Shown in pieces: positions 52,311 to 60,149 of a stretch of DNA of 64,000 nt. The translations under genes were made by a program, and so were the position numbers. Within the stretch, counting starts at the first letter, position 1, and every line of letters begins with the position of its first letter. The stretch comes from Acidobacteriota bacterium. GTDB taxonomy: Bacteria; Acidobacteriota; Terriglobia; Bryobacterales; Bryobacteraceae. The stretch spans positions 1 through 64,000 of the forward strand of contig SYLY01000250.1 in NCBI GenBank assembly GCA_005808475.1, given 5' to 3'. The notes under the pieces are model-generated. The model did not search any database. It was not told the DNA's origin and saw only the letters and a program-made list of their open reading frames with translations.

Positions 52311-52910
52311 ATGCACACTCGTAGACTTTGCAGTCTGCTGCTCGGCGCGTGGCTCGCGGGCAGTTTGTTCATGGTGTGGGTCGCCACGCACAATCTCGGC
52401 AATGTCGATCCGATGATGGCGAATCCGGGCATGCAGGCGCAACGCCACATTCGCGATATCGGGCCGGACCGGGTGCGAATGCTGATGCGGTTCCAGGCCG
52501 GTGAACTGAATCGCTACTACTTCGAAACCTGGGAGGTGGCCGAGATCATTCTCGGGATCGTGCTCGCGGTCACCTTGCTCTTCGCGACGAACGGCAACCG
52601 GCTGATGATGGCGCTGGCGGGAGGAATGATCGCCATTCCGCTCATTCAGCACTTCACCATCACGCCGCAGATCCTGGAATTGGGGCGGGGATTGGATTTC
52701 GCCACGCCCGATCAGATGCAGGCCGAGCGCCAGTCTTTCTGGGGCTACCACAACTTTTATTCGATGCTCGAGATCGTCAAGATCGCGCTCGGCTTCGGAC
52801 TGGCGGCGCGTCTGCTCATCTCGATGGGCAATTCGACAGGCCGCCGGCGGCGGTCGTCATCCAAGATCGATTCGATCGATGACGCCAATGACGGCCATGT
52901 CAATGGGTGA
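52311..52910 (+). CDS. Four-helix membrane protein of unknown function
   Basis: I do not recognise this 199-residue protein. It has four hydrophobic segments (about 7-25 CSLLLGAWLAGSLFMVWVA, 74-91 VAEIILGIVLAVTLLF, 97-113 LMMALAGGMIAIPLI, and 150-168 EIVKIALGFGLAARLLI) with the arrangement of a small inner-membrane protein, and an Arg/Ser-rich, charged C-terminus (GRRRRSSSKIDSIDD). A histidine/Gln stretch (RDIGPDRVRMLMRFQAGELNRYYFETWE) between helices 1 and 2 could be periplasmic. Its last 54 bases overlap the end of the convergent microcompartment gene, so the overlap is 3' to 3'. Function cannot be inferred from neighbours. Confidence 0.65.
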   Translation: MHTRRLCSLLLGAWLAGSLFMVWVATHNLGNVDPMMANPGMQAQRHIRDIGPDRVRMLMRFQAGELNRYYFETWEVAEIILGIVLAVTLLFATNGNRLMMALAGGMIAIPLIQHFTITPQILELGRGLDFATPDQMQAERQSFWGYHNFYSMLEIVKIALGFGLAARLLISMGNSTGRRRRSSSKIDSIDDANDGHVNG

Positions 52911-53126
52911 TTCGGGACGGCCGACGCTGGTCATGGCGCTGTAGCCTTCGGTGACCAGCAGGACCCGGTCGCCGATGCCCGCGTCCACCGAGTCGAGCGC
53001 CACCACGGCGTCTCCGCGATCGGAGCCATCGAGATTTAGCGGCTGCACGATCAGCGCTTTCCTGCCGTGATGGCTGTCGTGTTTCTGGGTCGCGACCAGG
53101 TCGCCGATCACGCGCGCGATCAGCAT
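52857..53126 (-). CDS. BMC-P shell vertex protein (EutN/CcmL family), third copy
   Basis: This 89-residue protein forms the pentameric vertices of a bacterial microcompartment shell. The family pattern is clear: IARVIGDLVATQKHDSHHGRKALIVQPLN at the start, DAVVALDSVDAGIGDRVLLVTEGYSA in the middle, and the closing DMAVIGVIDRIDL. ATG 53126 lies seven bases inside the end of the preceding BMC-P gene. It is the last gene of the locus on this strand. Confidence 0.93.
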   Translation of the reverse strand: MLIARVIGDLVATQKHDSHHGRKALIVQPLNLDGSDRGDAVVALDSVDAGIGDRVLLVTEGYSAMTSVGRPESPIDMAVIGVIDRIDLG

Positions 53127-53413
53127 GCCCGCTCGTTCGCTTTCGCGCGCTGAGCGTGCACTTCGTCCACGATGCCGACGATGGTTGCGTCGGTGGGAAC
53201 CTCCACCGGGAGGAAGGGAAAACTGGATTCCTTGCCTTTGCACCAATAGACGAGTTCGCCCGCTCCCGCGCCCACGGCGTCGGTGCAGACGAGGGGCTTG
53301 CCGGTTTTCGACAACTCCGGCGTCAGCGGCTGAACCACCAGCAGGCGTTGTCCCTCGAGCGGGCGGTTCTTGACCGTCGCCCAAACGCGGCCCACCACGC
53401 GGCCGAGCGTCAC
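53120..53413 (-). CDS. BMC-P shell vertex protein (EutN/CcmL family), second copy
   Basis: This 97-residue vertex protein starts with GTG at 53413, overlapping the stop of the upstream copy by four bases. The core reads LGRVVGRVWATVKNRPLEGQRLLVVQPL, LVCTDAVGAGAGELVYWCKGKESSF and TDATIVGIVDEVHAQR. It carries a cysteine pair (one in LVCTDA and one in YWCKG) and a hydrophobic SSFPFLP loop not shared with the other two copies, consistent with a specialised vertex subunit. The GTG start is supported by absence of an ATG within the expected N-terminus. Confidence 0.92.
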   Translation of the reverse strand: MTLGRVVGRVWATVKNRPLEGQRLLVVQPLTPELSKTGKPLVCTDAVGAGAGELVYWCKGKESSFPFLPVEVPTDATIVGIVDEVHAQRAKANERAC

Positions 53414-53697
53414 CGCTTGCCTTCGGGCGGATCGTCCAGGCTCACCGTGTCGACGATGCCGATGATGCTGGTGTCGACCGGCGTGTCCTTGCAGCCGTCG
53501 GCCATTCGCGCCGAGCTTCCGGAAACCAGCAACACCAATTCGCGATTGCCCGCGCTGACGGTATCGACCGCAACGAGGTAGTTCCCCTCGTCCTTGCCCT
53601 CCGGACTGACGGGCTTGACGATCAGGAGCTTCTTGCCCTCGAGCCTCGGATCTTTCCGGGTGGCGACCACGGTGCCCACGACGCGGGCGAGAATCAT
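53410..53697 (-). CDS. BMC-P shell vertex protein (EutN/CcmL family), first copy
   Basis: This 95-residue protein has the vertex-protein pattern LARVVGTVVATRKDPRLEGKKLLIVKPV, YLVAVDTVSAGNRELVLLVSGSSARM and TSIIGIVDTVSLDD. It lies nine bases after the BMC-H gene and overlaps the next BMC-P gene. Three different BMC-P genes with a single BMC-H is the pattern known from the planctomycete/verrucomicrobial type of microcompartment and its relatives in acidobacteria, which handle aldehydes from fucose or rhamnose breakdown. Confidence 0.93.
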   Translation of the reverse strand: MILARVVGTVVATRKDPRLEGKKLLIVKPVSPEGKDEGNYLVAVDTVSAGNRELVLLVSGSSARMADGCKDTPVDTSIIGIVDTVSLDDPPEGKR

Positions 53698-53706
53698 GCG
53701 GCCGCT

Positions 53707-54000
53707 CTACTTGTGATTGGACTGCGCCTTGCCGATCGGCAGGACGTCCTCGAGACTCGGGTGGGGGCGCGGGATCACGTGCACCGAAACCAGTTCGCCC
53801 ACGCGGCGGGCGGCGGCGGCTCCGGCGTCGGTGGCGGCCCGGACGGCGGCCACGTCGCCCCGTACCAGCGCGGTCACGTATCCGGATCCGATCTTCTCCC
53901 ACCCCACCACGGTGACCTTGGCGGCCTTCACCATGGCGTCGGCGGCTTCGATCATGGCCACCAGTCCGCGGGTCTCGATCATTCCGAGTGCTTCACCCAT
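53707..54000 (-). CDS. BMC-H hexameric shell protein
   Basis: This 97-residue protein has the BMC domain in its simple, non-permuted form: [66 protein letters not shown], with the [12 protein letters not shown] signature and the helical [19 protein letters not shown] end. Six copies tile to make the facets of the polyhedral shell, and the KIGSGY loop would line the central pore. It is encoded directly after the aldolase gene (32 bases) and before the three vertex proteins. Confidence 0.95.
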   Translation of the reverse strand: MGEALGMIETRGLVAMIEAADAMVKAAKVTVVGWEKIGSGYVTALVRGDVAAVRAATDAGAAAARRVGELVSVHVIPRPHPSLEDVLPIGKAQSNHK

Positions 54001-54032
54001 TCGACCTCCACATCTGAATCAACCCTATCAGC

Positions 54033-54806
54033 TTACGATATTCCACGGGCCAGCAACACTTCGTCCACCAACCCCACCAGTTCGTCGCGCGTGACCAGGA
54101 ACTTGCCCGGAGCCGCCGCGTCTTCGTAGGCAACGGGACAGCCGGGTTCGCCGGCCACCTTCGCTTTCACGCCGTATCGCGTGCGCGAATCGAGCAGCTT
54201 GTTCACTTCCACCCGGGGCAGCACGCGCGCGCCTCCGAGAAGTTCGGCCACCAGGGCGATGCGGGCGAAGTGCTCCACCGTTTCCATCTTGAAGAACGCC
54301 TTCCACACGTCGTCCGAATAGCAAACCGCGCCGTGGTTGGCGAGCAGAATCGCGTCGTACTTGGGGATCAGCGGGAGCATCGGCTCGGTGAGCGCGGGCG
54401 TACCCGGCAGTCCGTACGCGGCCAGGGGAACGCAGCCGAGCGTGATGACCACTTCCGGAAGCAGCGCCTCGTTGAGCGGACGCCCCGCCGCCGCGAATCC
54501 GGTGCAGACGGGAGGGTGCGTGTGGACCACGGCCTTCACGTCGGGACGCAGATTGTAGATCGTGAGATGCATCATGATCTCGGAGGTCCGCTCCTTGCGG
54601 CCTTCGAGCTTGTTGCCCTGGGGATCGCAGACGATGAGGTCGTCCGGATGCATCATGCCCTTGCTCACGCCGGTGGGCGTGCAGAGGATGCGATCGGGTC
54701 CCAGCCGGATGGAAATGTTGCCGTCGTTGGCGGCGACCCAGCCCTTTTGGTAGACGAGTTGGCCGATCCGGACGATATCGTCCCGCAACTCCCGTTCGGT
54801 TTTCAT
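54033..54806 (-). CDS. Class II aldolase of a microcompartment, L-fuculose-phosphate aldolase-like
   Basis: This 257-residue zinc aldolase should cleave a sugar phosphate to dihydroxyacetone phosphate and an aldehyde. Family motifs are GWVAANDGNISIRLG, LCTPTGVSKGMMHPDDLIV, the SEIMMHLTIYNLRPDVKAVVHTHPPVCTGFA block with the zinc histidines of HTHP, and LLANHGAVCYSDDVWKAFFKMETVEHFARI with the third histidine. After a linker (YEDAAAPGKFLV) it ends in a short amphipathic helix (TRDELVGLVDEVLLARGIS) typical of encapsulation peptides that direct enzymes into microcompartments. ATG 54806 is used; the longer frame to 55031 has no family resemblance. It is the first gene of the microcompartment operon. 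Confidence 0.9.
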   Translation of the reverse strand: MKTERELRDDIVRIGQLVYQKGWVAANDGNISIRLGPDRILCTPTGVSKGMMHPDDLIVCDPQGNKLEGRKERTSEIMMHLTIYNLRPDVKAVVHTHPPVCTGFAAAGRPLNEALLPEVVITLGCVPLAAYGLPGTPALTEPMLPLIPKYDAILLANHGAVCYSDDVWKAFFKMETVEHFARIALVAELLGGARVLPRVEVNKLLDSRTRYGVKAKVAGEPGCPVAYEDAAAPGKFLVTRDELVGLVDEVLLARGIS

Positions 54807-54921
54807 CGTTGTTCGGGGAAGCTTCGATTGTATCAGGCGCGCCGGTGAGTCCGGCGCGGAACGGCGCGCTAGGGGTGGTACCTTGAAAGACTGGCATCCC
54901 GCCGCATTCCGTCCTGGACGA

Positions 54922-56265
54922 ATGGCTCTCACCTCACCCGAATATCTCTGTTTCCTGGCGATCCTTTTCGCGGTGTACTGGCTCGCCGGGGCGCGCAAGG
55001 CTTGGCTGCCGGCGATCGTTGTCGCGGCCAACGTGTTCTTCTACTGGCGATGGGCGCCCATCTACGCGGCCATCGTGCCGGCGGCCGCCACCGTGGACTA
55101 CTTCATCGCGTGGGCCATCCACCTATCGCCGGAAGCCGGCCGCCGCCGTTTGCTGATGGCGCTGAGCCTCACCGTGAATCTCGGCCTGATCGCGGTGACA
55201 AGGCTGAGTCCGGGGACTTGGGTGATCAGCCTTTCCTTCTATGCGTTCCAGGCGTTGACCGGGACCATCGATGTGTTTCGCGGCGACTCCCGCCCTAGTC
55301 CCAGCCTGCTGCGGCACCTGGCGTCCGCGCTGTTTTTTCCCACTACGCTGGCAGGTCCCATCGCGCGGCTTTCCGCGTTGATTCCGCAATGGGACGCCGT
55401 GCGCGCGCCGCTGGCCGAGGCCGAAGGAGGACGCGCGCTGTTCCTCATCGGATTGGGCGCGGCCAAGAAGTTCCTGGTGGCGGACTACCTGGCGAACAAC
55501 CTCGTGGAGCGGGTGTTCGACACGCCCAAGCTGTATTCGGCCGTGGAAGTGCTGGCCGGCGTCTACGGCTACGCGTTCCAGCTCTATTACGATTTCTCCG
55601 GCTACACCGACATCGCCATCGGCAGCGCCCTGTTGCTCGGCATCAAGCTGCCCGCCAACTTCAACCGTCCTTATGAAGCGGCGAACATCGCCGAATTCTG
55701 GCGGCGGTGGCACATCACGCTTTCCAACTGGCTGCGCGACTACCTGGTCTTCTCACTGCCGGGCCAGCGCACCAAGGCCGGACCCTACCTGGGCCTGATC
55801 CTAACGATGGTGCTCGGCGGTTTGTGGCACGGCTTCGCGTGGACGTTCGTCATCTGGGGCGGATTGCATGGGCTGGGTCTCGCCGTCACGCGCGGATTCC
55901 AAGCCCTGCGGGGACGCCGCGCGCCGTCCGCCGCAGGCCGGGTGGTAGCCGCTGTCGCGACGTTTCACTTCGTCGCGTTCTGCTGGATCTTCTTCCGCGC
56001 CGCCCAGCCCGCCGCGGCCCTGGACATGCTGGGCCAGTTGGCCTCCGGTTCCACCGAAGCCGCGAATGTCACCGCCGGATTCGCGGTGGTGCTTGCGGTG
56101 GCGGCGGTGTTCCACTACCTTCCGCGCGCGGTTTACGATCTGGCGCAACGCTCGTTCGTGGCCGCGCCCGCCCCGGTGCAGGCGCTGACGCTTTTGGCGC
56201 TGACGGCGGGGATTCAATACACCGGATCGACCGGCGCCGCGCCGTTCCTCTACCAGAAGTTCTGA
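54922..56265 (+). CDS. MBOAT family O-acyltransferase
   Basis: This 447-residue polytopic membrane protein belongs to the membrane-bound O-acyltransferase family (AlgI/DltB/PatA branch), which moves acyl groups across the inner membrane onto sugars or polymers. The family block from QLYYDFSGYTDIAIGSALLLGIKLPANFNRPY through FWRRWHITLSNWLRDYLVF to LGGLWHGFAWTFVIWGGLHG is complete; the catalytic histidine is that of WHG at about residue 303. At least nine hydrophobic helices are visible. ATG 54922 gives an N-terminus that begins like AlgI (TSPEYLCFLAILFAVYWL); a TTG at 54883 would add 13 residues. The stop overlaps the start of the next gene by one base. It is the first gene of a five-gene acylation operon. 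Confidence 0.92.
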   Translation: MALTSPEYLCFLAILFAVYWLAGARKAWLPAIVVAANVFFYWRWAPIYAAIVPAAATVDYFIAWAIHLSPEAGRRRLLMALSLTVNLGLIAVTRLSPGTWVISLSFYAFQALTGTIDVFRGDSRPSPSLLRHLASALFFPTTLAGPIARLSALIPQWDAVRAPLAEAEGGRALFLIGLGAAKKFLVADYLANNLVERVFDTPKLYSAVEVLAGVYGYAFQLYYDFSGYTDIAIGSALLLGIKLPANFNRPYEAANIAEFWRRWHITLSNWLRDYLVFSLPGQRTKAGPYLGLILTMVLGGLWHGFAWTFVIWGGLHGLGLAVTRGFQALRGRRAPSAAGRVVAAVATFHFVAFCWIFFRAAQPAAALDMLGQLASGSTEAANVTAGFAVVLAVAAVFHYLPRAVYDLAQRSFVAAPAPVQALTLLALTAGIQYTGSTGAAPFLYQKF

Positions 56266-57653
56266 TGGCGCGGTTCCCTCGAAAGACGATGCTGGCCGCG
56301 GCGCTGTACCTGGCGGCGATGGCCGCCATGGAGTGGATTCCCGGGCTCGACTGGCATCGGGCGCCGTCCGCGGCCACGTTGTCGGCGATTCTGCGGAATC
56401 CGCCGCCTTCTCCTCCGCGCGCCGAGCCTCCGCCCGATCCGGCGCCCAAGCCGAAGGAGCCAACCGCCGGTCCGATGAGGCCGCCCGTGGAAGTTCCGCG
56501 CCGGCCGGACTTCGTATCGGCGCCCGGAAAGCCGCGGATCACCGATCCGGCGGGCTCGCTCGCCCCGTTTTTCGCCGCCATGCGACGGGCGGAGGAGCGG
56601 CAGCCCGGCGCCGTGGTGCGCGTGCTGCATTACGGCGATTCGCCCACCACGGCGGATTCCATCACCGGCGACGTGCGGTTGCTGCTGCAGCGCCGGTTCG
56701 GCGACGCGGGCCACGGGTTCCTGCTGATCGCCAAGCCGTGGGCCTGGTACGGACATCACGGCGTCGGGTTGAAGGCCGAGGGTTGGATCGCCGAGCCGTC
56801 CAGCCACATCGGCCGCGCCAGGGACTCGCTGCACGGCTTGGGGGGCGTCAATTTCATCGGCTACTTCGGCGCCTACTCCCAGGTGACGCTCCCCGGCGCG
56901 CCCGCCACCCGCGTCGAGATTCACTACCTGCGGCAGCCCGGCGGAGGCGAGTTCAAGGTGGAAGCGGGTGGCCGCCAGGTGTTGACGGAATCCAGCGCCG
57001 GAGCCGAAAAGTCGCCGGGTTATGCGTCCGGGGAGGTTGCCGGCGGGGCGGATTCCTTCAAGCTCACTGTCACGCGCGGAGGAGTGCGCCTTTACGGGTG
57101 GAATTTCGAGAACTACGGCCCCGGCGTGGTTTATTCGAGCATCGGGCTGAACGGCGCCTCCGTCCAGACTCTGGTGAACTACTTCGACGAGAAGCAGTGG
57201 GGCGATCAGTTGCGCCGCGGCAAGCCCGCCCTGGTGGTGCTGAACTATGGATCCAACGAAAGCGTGAGCAAAGACTACGTGGAAAAGTATTACACCGGCG
57301 AACTGCGAAAGCTGGCCGCGCGGGTGCGGTCCGCACTTCCCGATACGCCAATACTTATAATGAGTCCAATGGACCGCGGCGAGAGGGACAAGACCGGCGG
57401 CATCGCGACCGTGCCTACCGTGCCACGGATCGTGGAAATCCAGCGACAGGTGGCGCTCGAAACCGGCTCGGCGTTTTTCGATACGTTCGCCGCCATGGGC
57501 GGTTCGGGGACGATGGCACAGTGGTACGCCGCCACGCCGCGTCTGGTGAGCGCCGATTTCCTGCATCCCACTCCCGGCGGAGCGGCCCGCGTGGGCGCGC
57601 TGTTGGAACAGGCGCTTCTCGAGAGCTACGGCCGCTGGAAGGCGGCGCAATGA
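56265..57653 (+). CDS. SGNH/GDSL hydrolase-like protein 1, membrane-anchored, in acylation operon
   Basis: This 462-residue protein has an N-terminal membrane/signal helix (MLAAALYLAAMAAMEWI), a proline-rich linker (about 45-80), and an SGNH hydrolase fold: block I VLHYGDSPTTADS with Ser126, block III VVLNYGSNESVS with the oxyanion Gly/Asn, and block V DFLHPTPGG with the catalytic His. A beta-jellyroll-like insert spans about 190-290 (YLRQPGGGEFKVEAGG, GWNFENYGPGVVYSSIGLNGAS). Such proteins act as acyltransferases or esterases beside MBOAT proteins, comparable to DltD, AlgJ/AlgX and PatB. Its start overlaps the MBOAT stop. Confidence 0.88.
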   Translation: MARFPRKTMLAAALYLAAMAAMEWIPGLDWHRAPSAATLSAILRNPPPSPPRAEPPPDPAPKPKEPTAGPMRPPVEVPRRPDFVSAPGKPRITDPAGSLAPFFAAMRRAEERQPGAVVRVLHYGDSPTTADSITGDVRLLLQRRFGDAGHGFLLIAKPWAWYGHHGVGLKAEGWIAEPSSHIGRARDSLHGLGGVNFIGYFGAYSQVTLPGAPATRVEIHYLRQPGGGEFKVEAGGRQVLTESSAGAEKSPGYASGEVAGGADSFKLTVTRGGVRLYGWNFENYGPGVVYSSIGLNGASVQTLVNYFDEKQWGDQLRRGKPALVVLNYGSNESVSKDYVEKYYTGELRKLAARVRSALPDTPILIMSPMDRGERDKTGGIATVPTVPRIVEIQRQVALETGSAFFDTFAAMGGSGTMAQWYAATPRLVSADFLHPTPGGAARVGALLEQALLESYGRWKAAQ

Positions 57654-58978
57654 AGTTTGCCCCGGCGGCGCTGGGGATTTTCTTTCTGGCGCTGGCGGCG
57701 TGGCCGCAGAATTCGGGCGCGGCCAAGAAAGGCGCGCCGGCCAAGCAGTCGAAATCCGCCCCCAAGAAGGCGGCGCGCCGGACCTACAAGGCTCCGGTCA
57801 AGCGTGCTCCGGCGATCACGTACGCGCAGCGCCAGGAGGCAAACGCCGATGTCGCCGAAGTCCTCTCCGTGGAGCCGGAGTATTTCGGCAACGGAGCCGG
57901 TTTGGTACCGTTCTTCGAACGGCTCTACCGGTCGCAGACGGAGCCCAGGCCGGTGCACGTGATTCACTACGGCGATTCGCACACCGCGTCCGACGACTTG
58001 GCGGCGACCCTGCGCGAGGCCATGCAGACGCGGTTCGGCAATGGCGGCCCGGGCTTCACCATGCCCGGTAATCCTTACCTGGGGTTCCGCCGCCGCGATC
58101 TGGCCCAGTACTACAATTCGCGCGGCTGGATGACGGAAGGAGCGTTGTTCCGCAAGGGCGACGGCAGACACGGCATGGGCGGCGTGAGCCTCACCGCGTA
58201 CCGGCCGGGCGAGACGCTGGGGCTCCGCGCCGGCGGCGACACCGCGGAACTGCTGTTCTTGCAACAACCCGGCGGCGGCTCGTTCGAACTTTGGATCGAT
58301 GGCCAGCCGCGTGGCGCATACTCCACCGACGGCCCGCTCGGCCCCGCGTCGCTCGACATGACTACCGTACCGGGAGAGCGGCAGTTCCTGGTCAAAACCT
58401 CGTCCGGCGGCCCGGTGCGGCTGCTGGGCGCCATGATCGACAACGCCTCGGGCGTCACCTGGGAAACCTGCGGGATCAACGGCGCGCAGGCGAGCATCAT
58501 CGGCGAGTGGGAGCCTCGCATCATGGCCGCGCATCTGGCCAAGCGCGACCCGGCGCTGATCGTGCTCGCGTACGGAACCAACGAAGCCAACGGCCCGGCG
58601 TGGGATCCGGACGGCTACGCCGCTTCGCTGCGGCAGGTGCTGGCGAAACTGCGGGCGTTGGCTCCCCTTTCGAGTATCCTGTTGATAGGTCCCCCGGATT
58701 GCCGGATCCGGTCGCCGCGAGCGCTCGACGAGGCAGTCGAATTGCAAAGGAAAATCGCGGCGGAGATGCGTTGCGGATTCTGGGATTGGCGCGGCCGGAT
58801 GGGCGGCCCCGGGTCGATGCGGAAGTGGGTAGTCGCGGGTTTGGCTCAGTACGACTACGTACACTTCACCGGACCCGGCTACCAACTGGTGGGCCGCACG
58901 CTATTCGACGATTTGATGCGCCTGTTCGATCGTTTCCTGCGGGCGCGCGTGGAGGTGGACGATGACAAGGGCAGATAA
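57650..58978 (+). CDS. SGNH/GDSL hydrolase-like protein 2, exported, in acylation operon
   Basis: This 442-residue protein is a diverged paralogue of the preceding one: signal peptide (FAPAALGIFFLALAAWPQ), a lysine/proline-rich linker (about 25-55, KKGAPAKQSKSAPKKAARR), block I VHVIHYGDSHTASDD with Ser110, block III VLAYGTNEANG, and block V YDYVHFTGPGY. The central insert again shows LFLQQPGGGSFELWIDGQP and ETCGINGAQAS, matching protein 1. Two such proteins next to one MBOAT recall alginate acetylation (AlgJ plus AlgX) and may pass the acyl group in sequence. Translation is coupled to the upstream gene by an ATGA overlap, and its end overlaps the acyl carrier protein start by 17 bases. Confidence 0.87.
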   Translation: MKFAPAALGIFFLALAAWPQNSGAAKKGAPAKQSKSAPKKAARRTYKAPVKRAPAITYAQRQEANADVAEVLSVEPEYFGNGAGLVPFFERLYRSQTEPRPVHVIHYGDSHTASDDLAATLREAMQTRFGNGGPGFTMPGNPYLGFRRRDLAQYYNSRGWMTEGALFRKGDGRHGMGGVSLTAYRPGETLGLRAGGDTAELLFLQQPGGGSFELWIDGQPRGAYSTDGPLGPASLDMTTVPGERQFLVKTSSGGPVRLLGAMIDNASGVTWETCGINGAQASIIGEWEPRIMAAHLAKRDPALIVLAYGTNEANGPAWDPDGYAASLRQVLAKLRALAPLSSILLIGPPDCRIRSPRALDEAVELQRKIAAEMRCGFWDWRGRMGGPGSMRKWVVAGLAQYDYVHFTGPGYQLVGRTLFDDLMRLFDRFLRARVEVDDDKGR

Positions 58979-59198
58979 GGTGCGGGCGATCGTGAAGGAA
59001 GTCTCGGGCAAGAGCAGCCTTCCCGGCGACGACGCGTCGTTGTTCGACGCGCAGGTGCTGGACTCGTTCGCGCTGGCCGATCTGGTGGCGGCGATCGAAG
59101 GCCGTTTTCCGGTGAAGGTGCCCGATTCCGACCTGCGTCCCCGTGTGTTCGAGTCGGTGGAAAAGATCGACGCTTATCTAGCCAAGCGCGGAGTCTGA
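58962..59198 (+). CDS. Acyl carrier protein of the acylation operon
   Basis: This 78-residue protein is a small acyl carrier protein: the phosphopantetheine attachment serine is Ser35 in VLDSFALADLVAAIEGRF, matching the DSL/DSx signature with Phe in the third position. Its helices are acidic around the site. The start lies 17 bases inside the end of the SGNH gene. A dedicated carrier in an MBOAT operon is known from dlt systems (DltC), where it carries D-alanine; the presence here of a KASIII-like gene next door suggests an acyl chain in place of an amino acid, though that is inference. Confidence 0.9.
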   Translation: MTRADKVRAIVKEVSGKSSLPGDDASLFDAQVLDSFALADLVAAIEGRFPVKVPDSDLRPRVFESVEKIDAYLAKRGV

Positions 59199-59204
59199 TA
59201 GTCG

Positions 59205-60149
59205 ATGGCGTTCCTGCGCGGGTTCGGTTCCTACCTGCCGGAGCGGGTGGTGGCCAACGCGGATCTGGCGCCGCGGATCGGCAAGGACGCCTCCTGGATT
59301 CTGGAAATGACCGGCATCGCCGAGCGGAGATGGGCGGGGCCGGAGGCTTCGGTGGCCGGTCTCGGCGAAGCGGCGGCGCGCGATTGCCTGAGCCGCGCGG
59401 GCGTCGAGCCGTGCGAGGTGGGCGCTCTGGTGATGGCTTCCGGCACCTCCGAACGCCGGTTCCCGGGACCGGCTTCCACGGTCGCTCACCGGCTGGGACT
59501 GGGCACGGCGCCCGCCATCGATCTGCCGGTGGCTTCGGCGGGCGCGCTGTTCGGCATGGCGCTGGCGGCCCGGCTGACGGCGGACTATCCCAATGTGCTG
59601 GTGGTGGCGGCGGAGAAGATGTCGACGGCGGTCGACCGCGACCCGATGGACCCGAACTCGGGCATGCTCTTCGGCGACGGAGCCGGAGCCTGTCTGGTGT
59701 CGGCGGCCGAGGGCCGCTGGCGGGTGCTCGACTGGGTGCTGCATTCCGATGGAGCCGCGTCCGAGGCGATCCGGCTGCCGTTAGATGGCGGTTTCGCCAT
59801 GGATGGGATGGCGGTGATCATGCACGCTTCCCGCAAGATCCCGGCGGCGATCTCGGAAGCGCTGAAGAGGGTTTCGCTCGAGCCGGGACAGGTAGACCAA
59901 TTCCTGCTGCATCAGGCGAACCTGAATCTGCTGACACGGATCGCGAAGTCGCTAGGCGTGCCGGTGGAGCGGATCTTTTCCAACATCGCGCGCTACGGCA
60001 ACACATCGTCGGCCAGCATGCTGATCGCCGCGGCGGAGGCAGGTCCGGCGCCAGGAACGTTGTGCTTCGCCGCGTTCGGAGCGGGGCTCCACTGGGGCGC
60101 GCTGGTGGCGTCGTCAGCGGCCGTCCACCGTCCAGCGGATGGCGGCTGA
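59205..60149 (+). CDS. KASIII (FabH)-like protein with Ser in place of the catalytic Cys
   Basis: This 314-residue thiolase-fold protein aligns along its length with FabH: GFGSYLPERVVANADL, WILEMTGIAERRW, LFGDGAGACLVSAAEG, LLHQANLNLLTRIAKSLG (His236), ARYGNTSSASM (Asn266) and FAAFGAGLHWGALV. In FabH the nucleophilic cysteine lies in an AACAGF segment; here the matching residues are VASAGA and the codon at 59535-59537 is TCG, giving Ser111. Serine nucleophiles are known in a few KASIII relatives that act in acyl transfer (for example DpsC). So it may load or move an acyl group to or from the neighbouring carrier and not condense it. It is the last gene of the operon and converges with the cytochrome gene, overlapping it by 36 bases. 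Confidence 0.88.
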   Translation: MAFLRGFGSYLPERVVANADLAPRIGKDASWILEMTGIAERRWAGPEASVAGLGEAAARDCLSRAGVEPCEVGALVMASGTSERRFPGPASTVAHRLGLGTAPAIDLPVASAGALFGMALAARLTADYPNVLVVAAEKMSTAVDRDPMDPNSGMLFGDGAGACLVSAAEGRWRVLDWVLHSDGAASEAIRLPLDGGFAMDGMAVIMHASRKIPAAISEALKRVSLEPGQVDQFLLHQANLNLLTRIAKSLGVPVERIFSNIARYGNTSSASMLIAAAEAGPAPGTLCFAAFGAGLHWGALVASSAAVHRPADGG

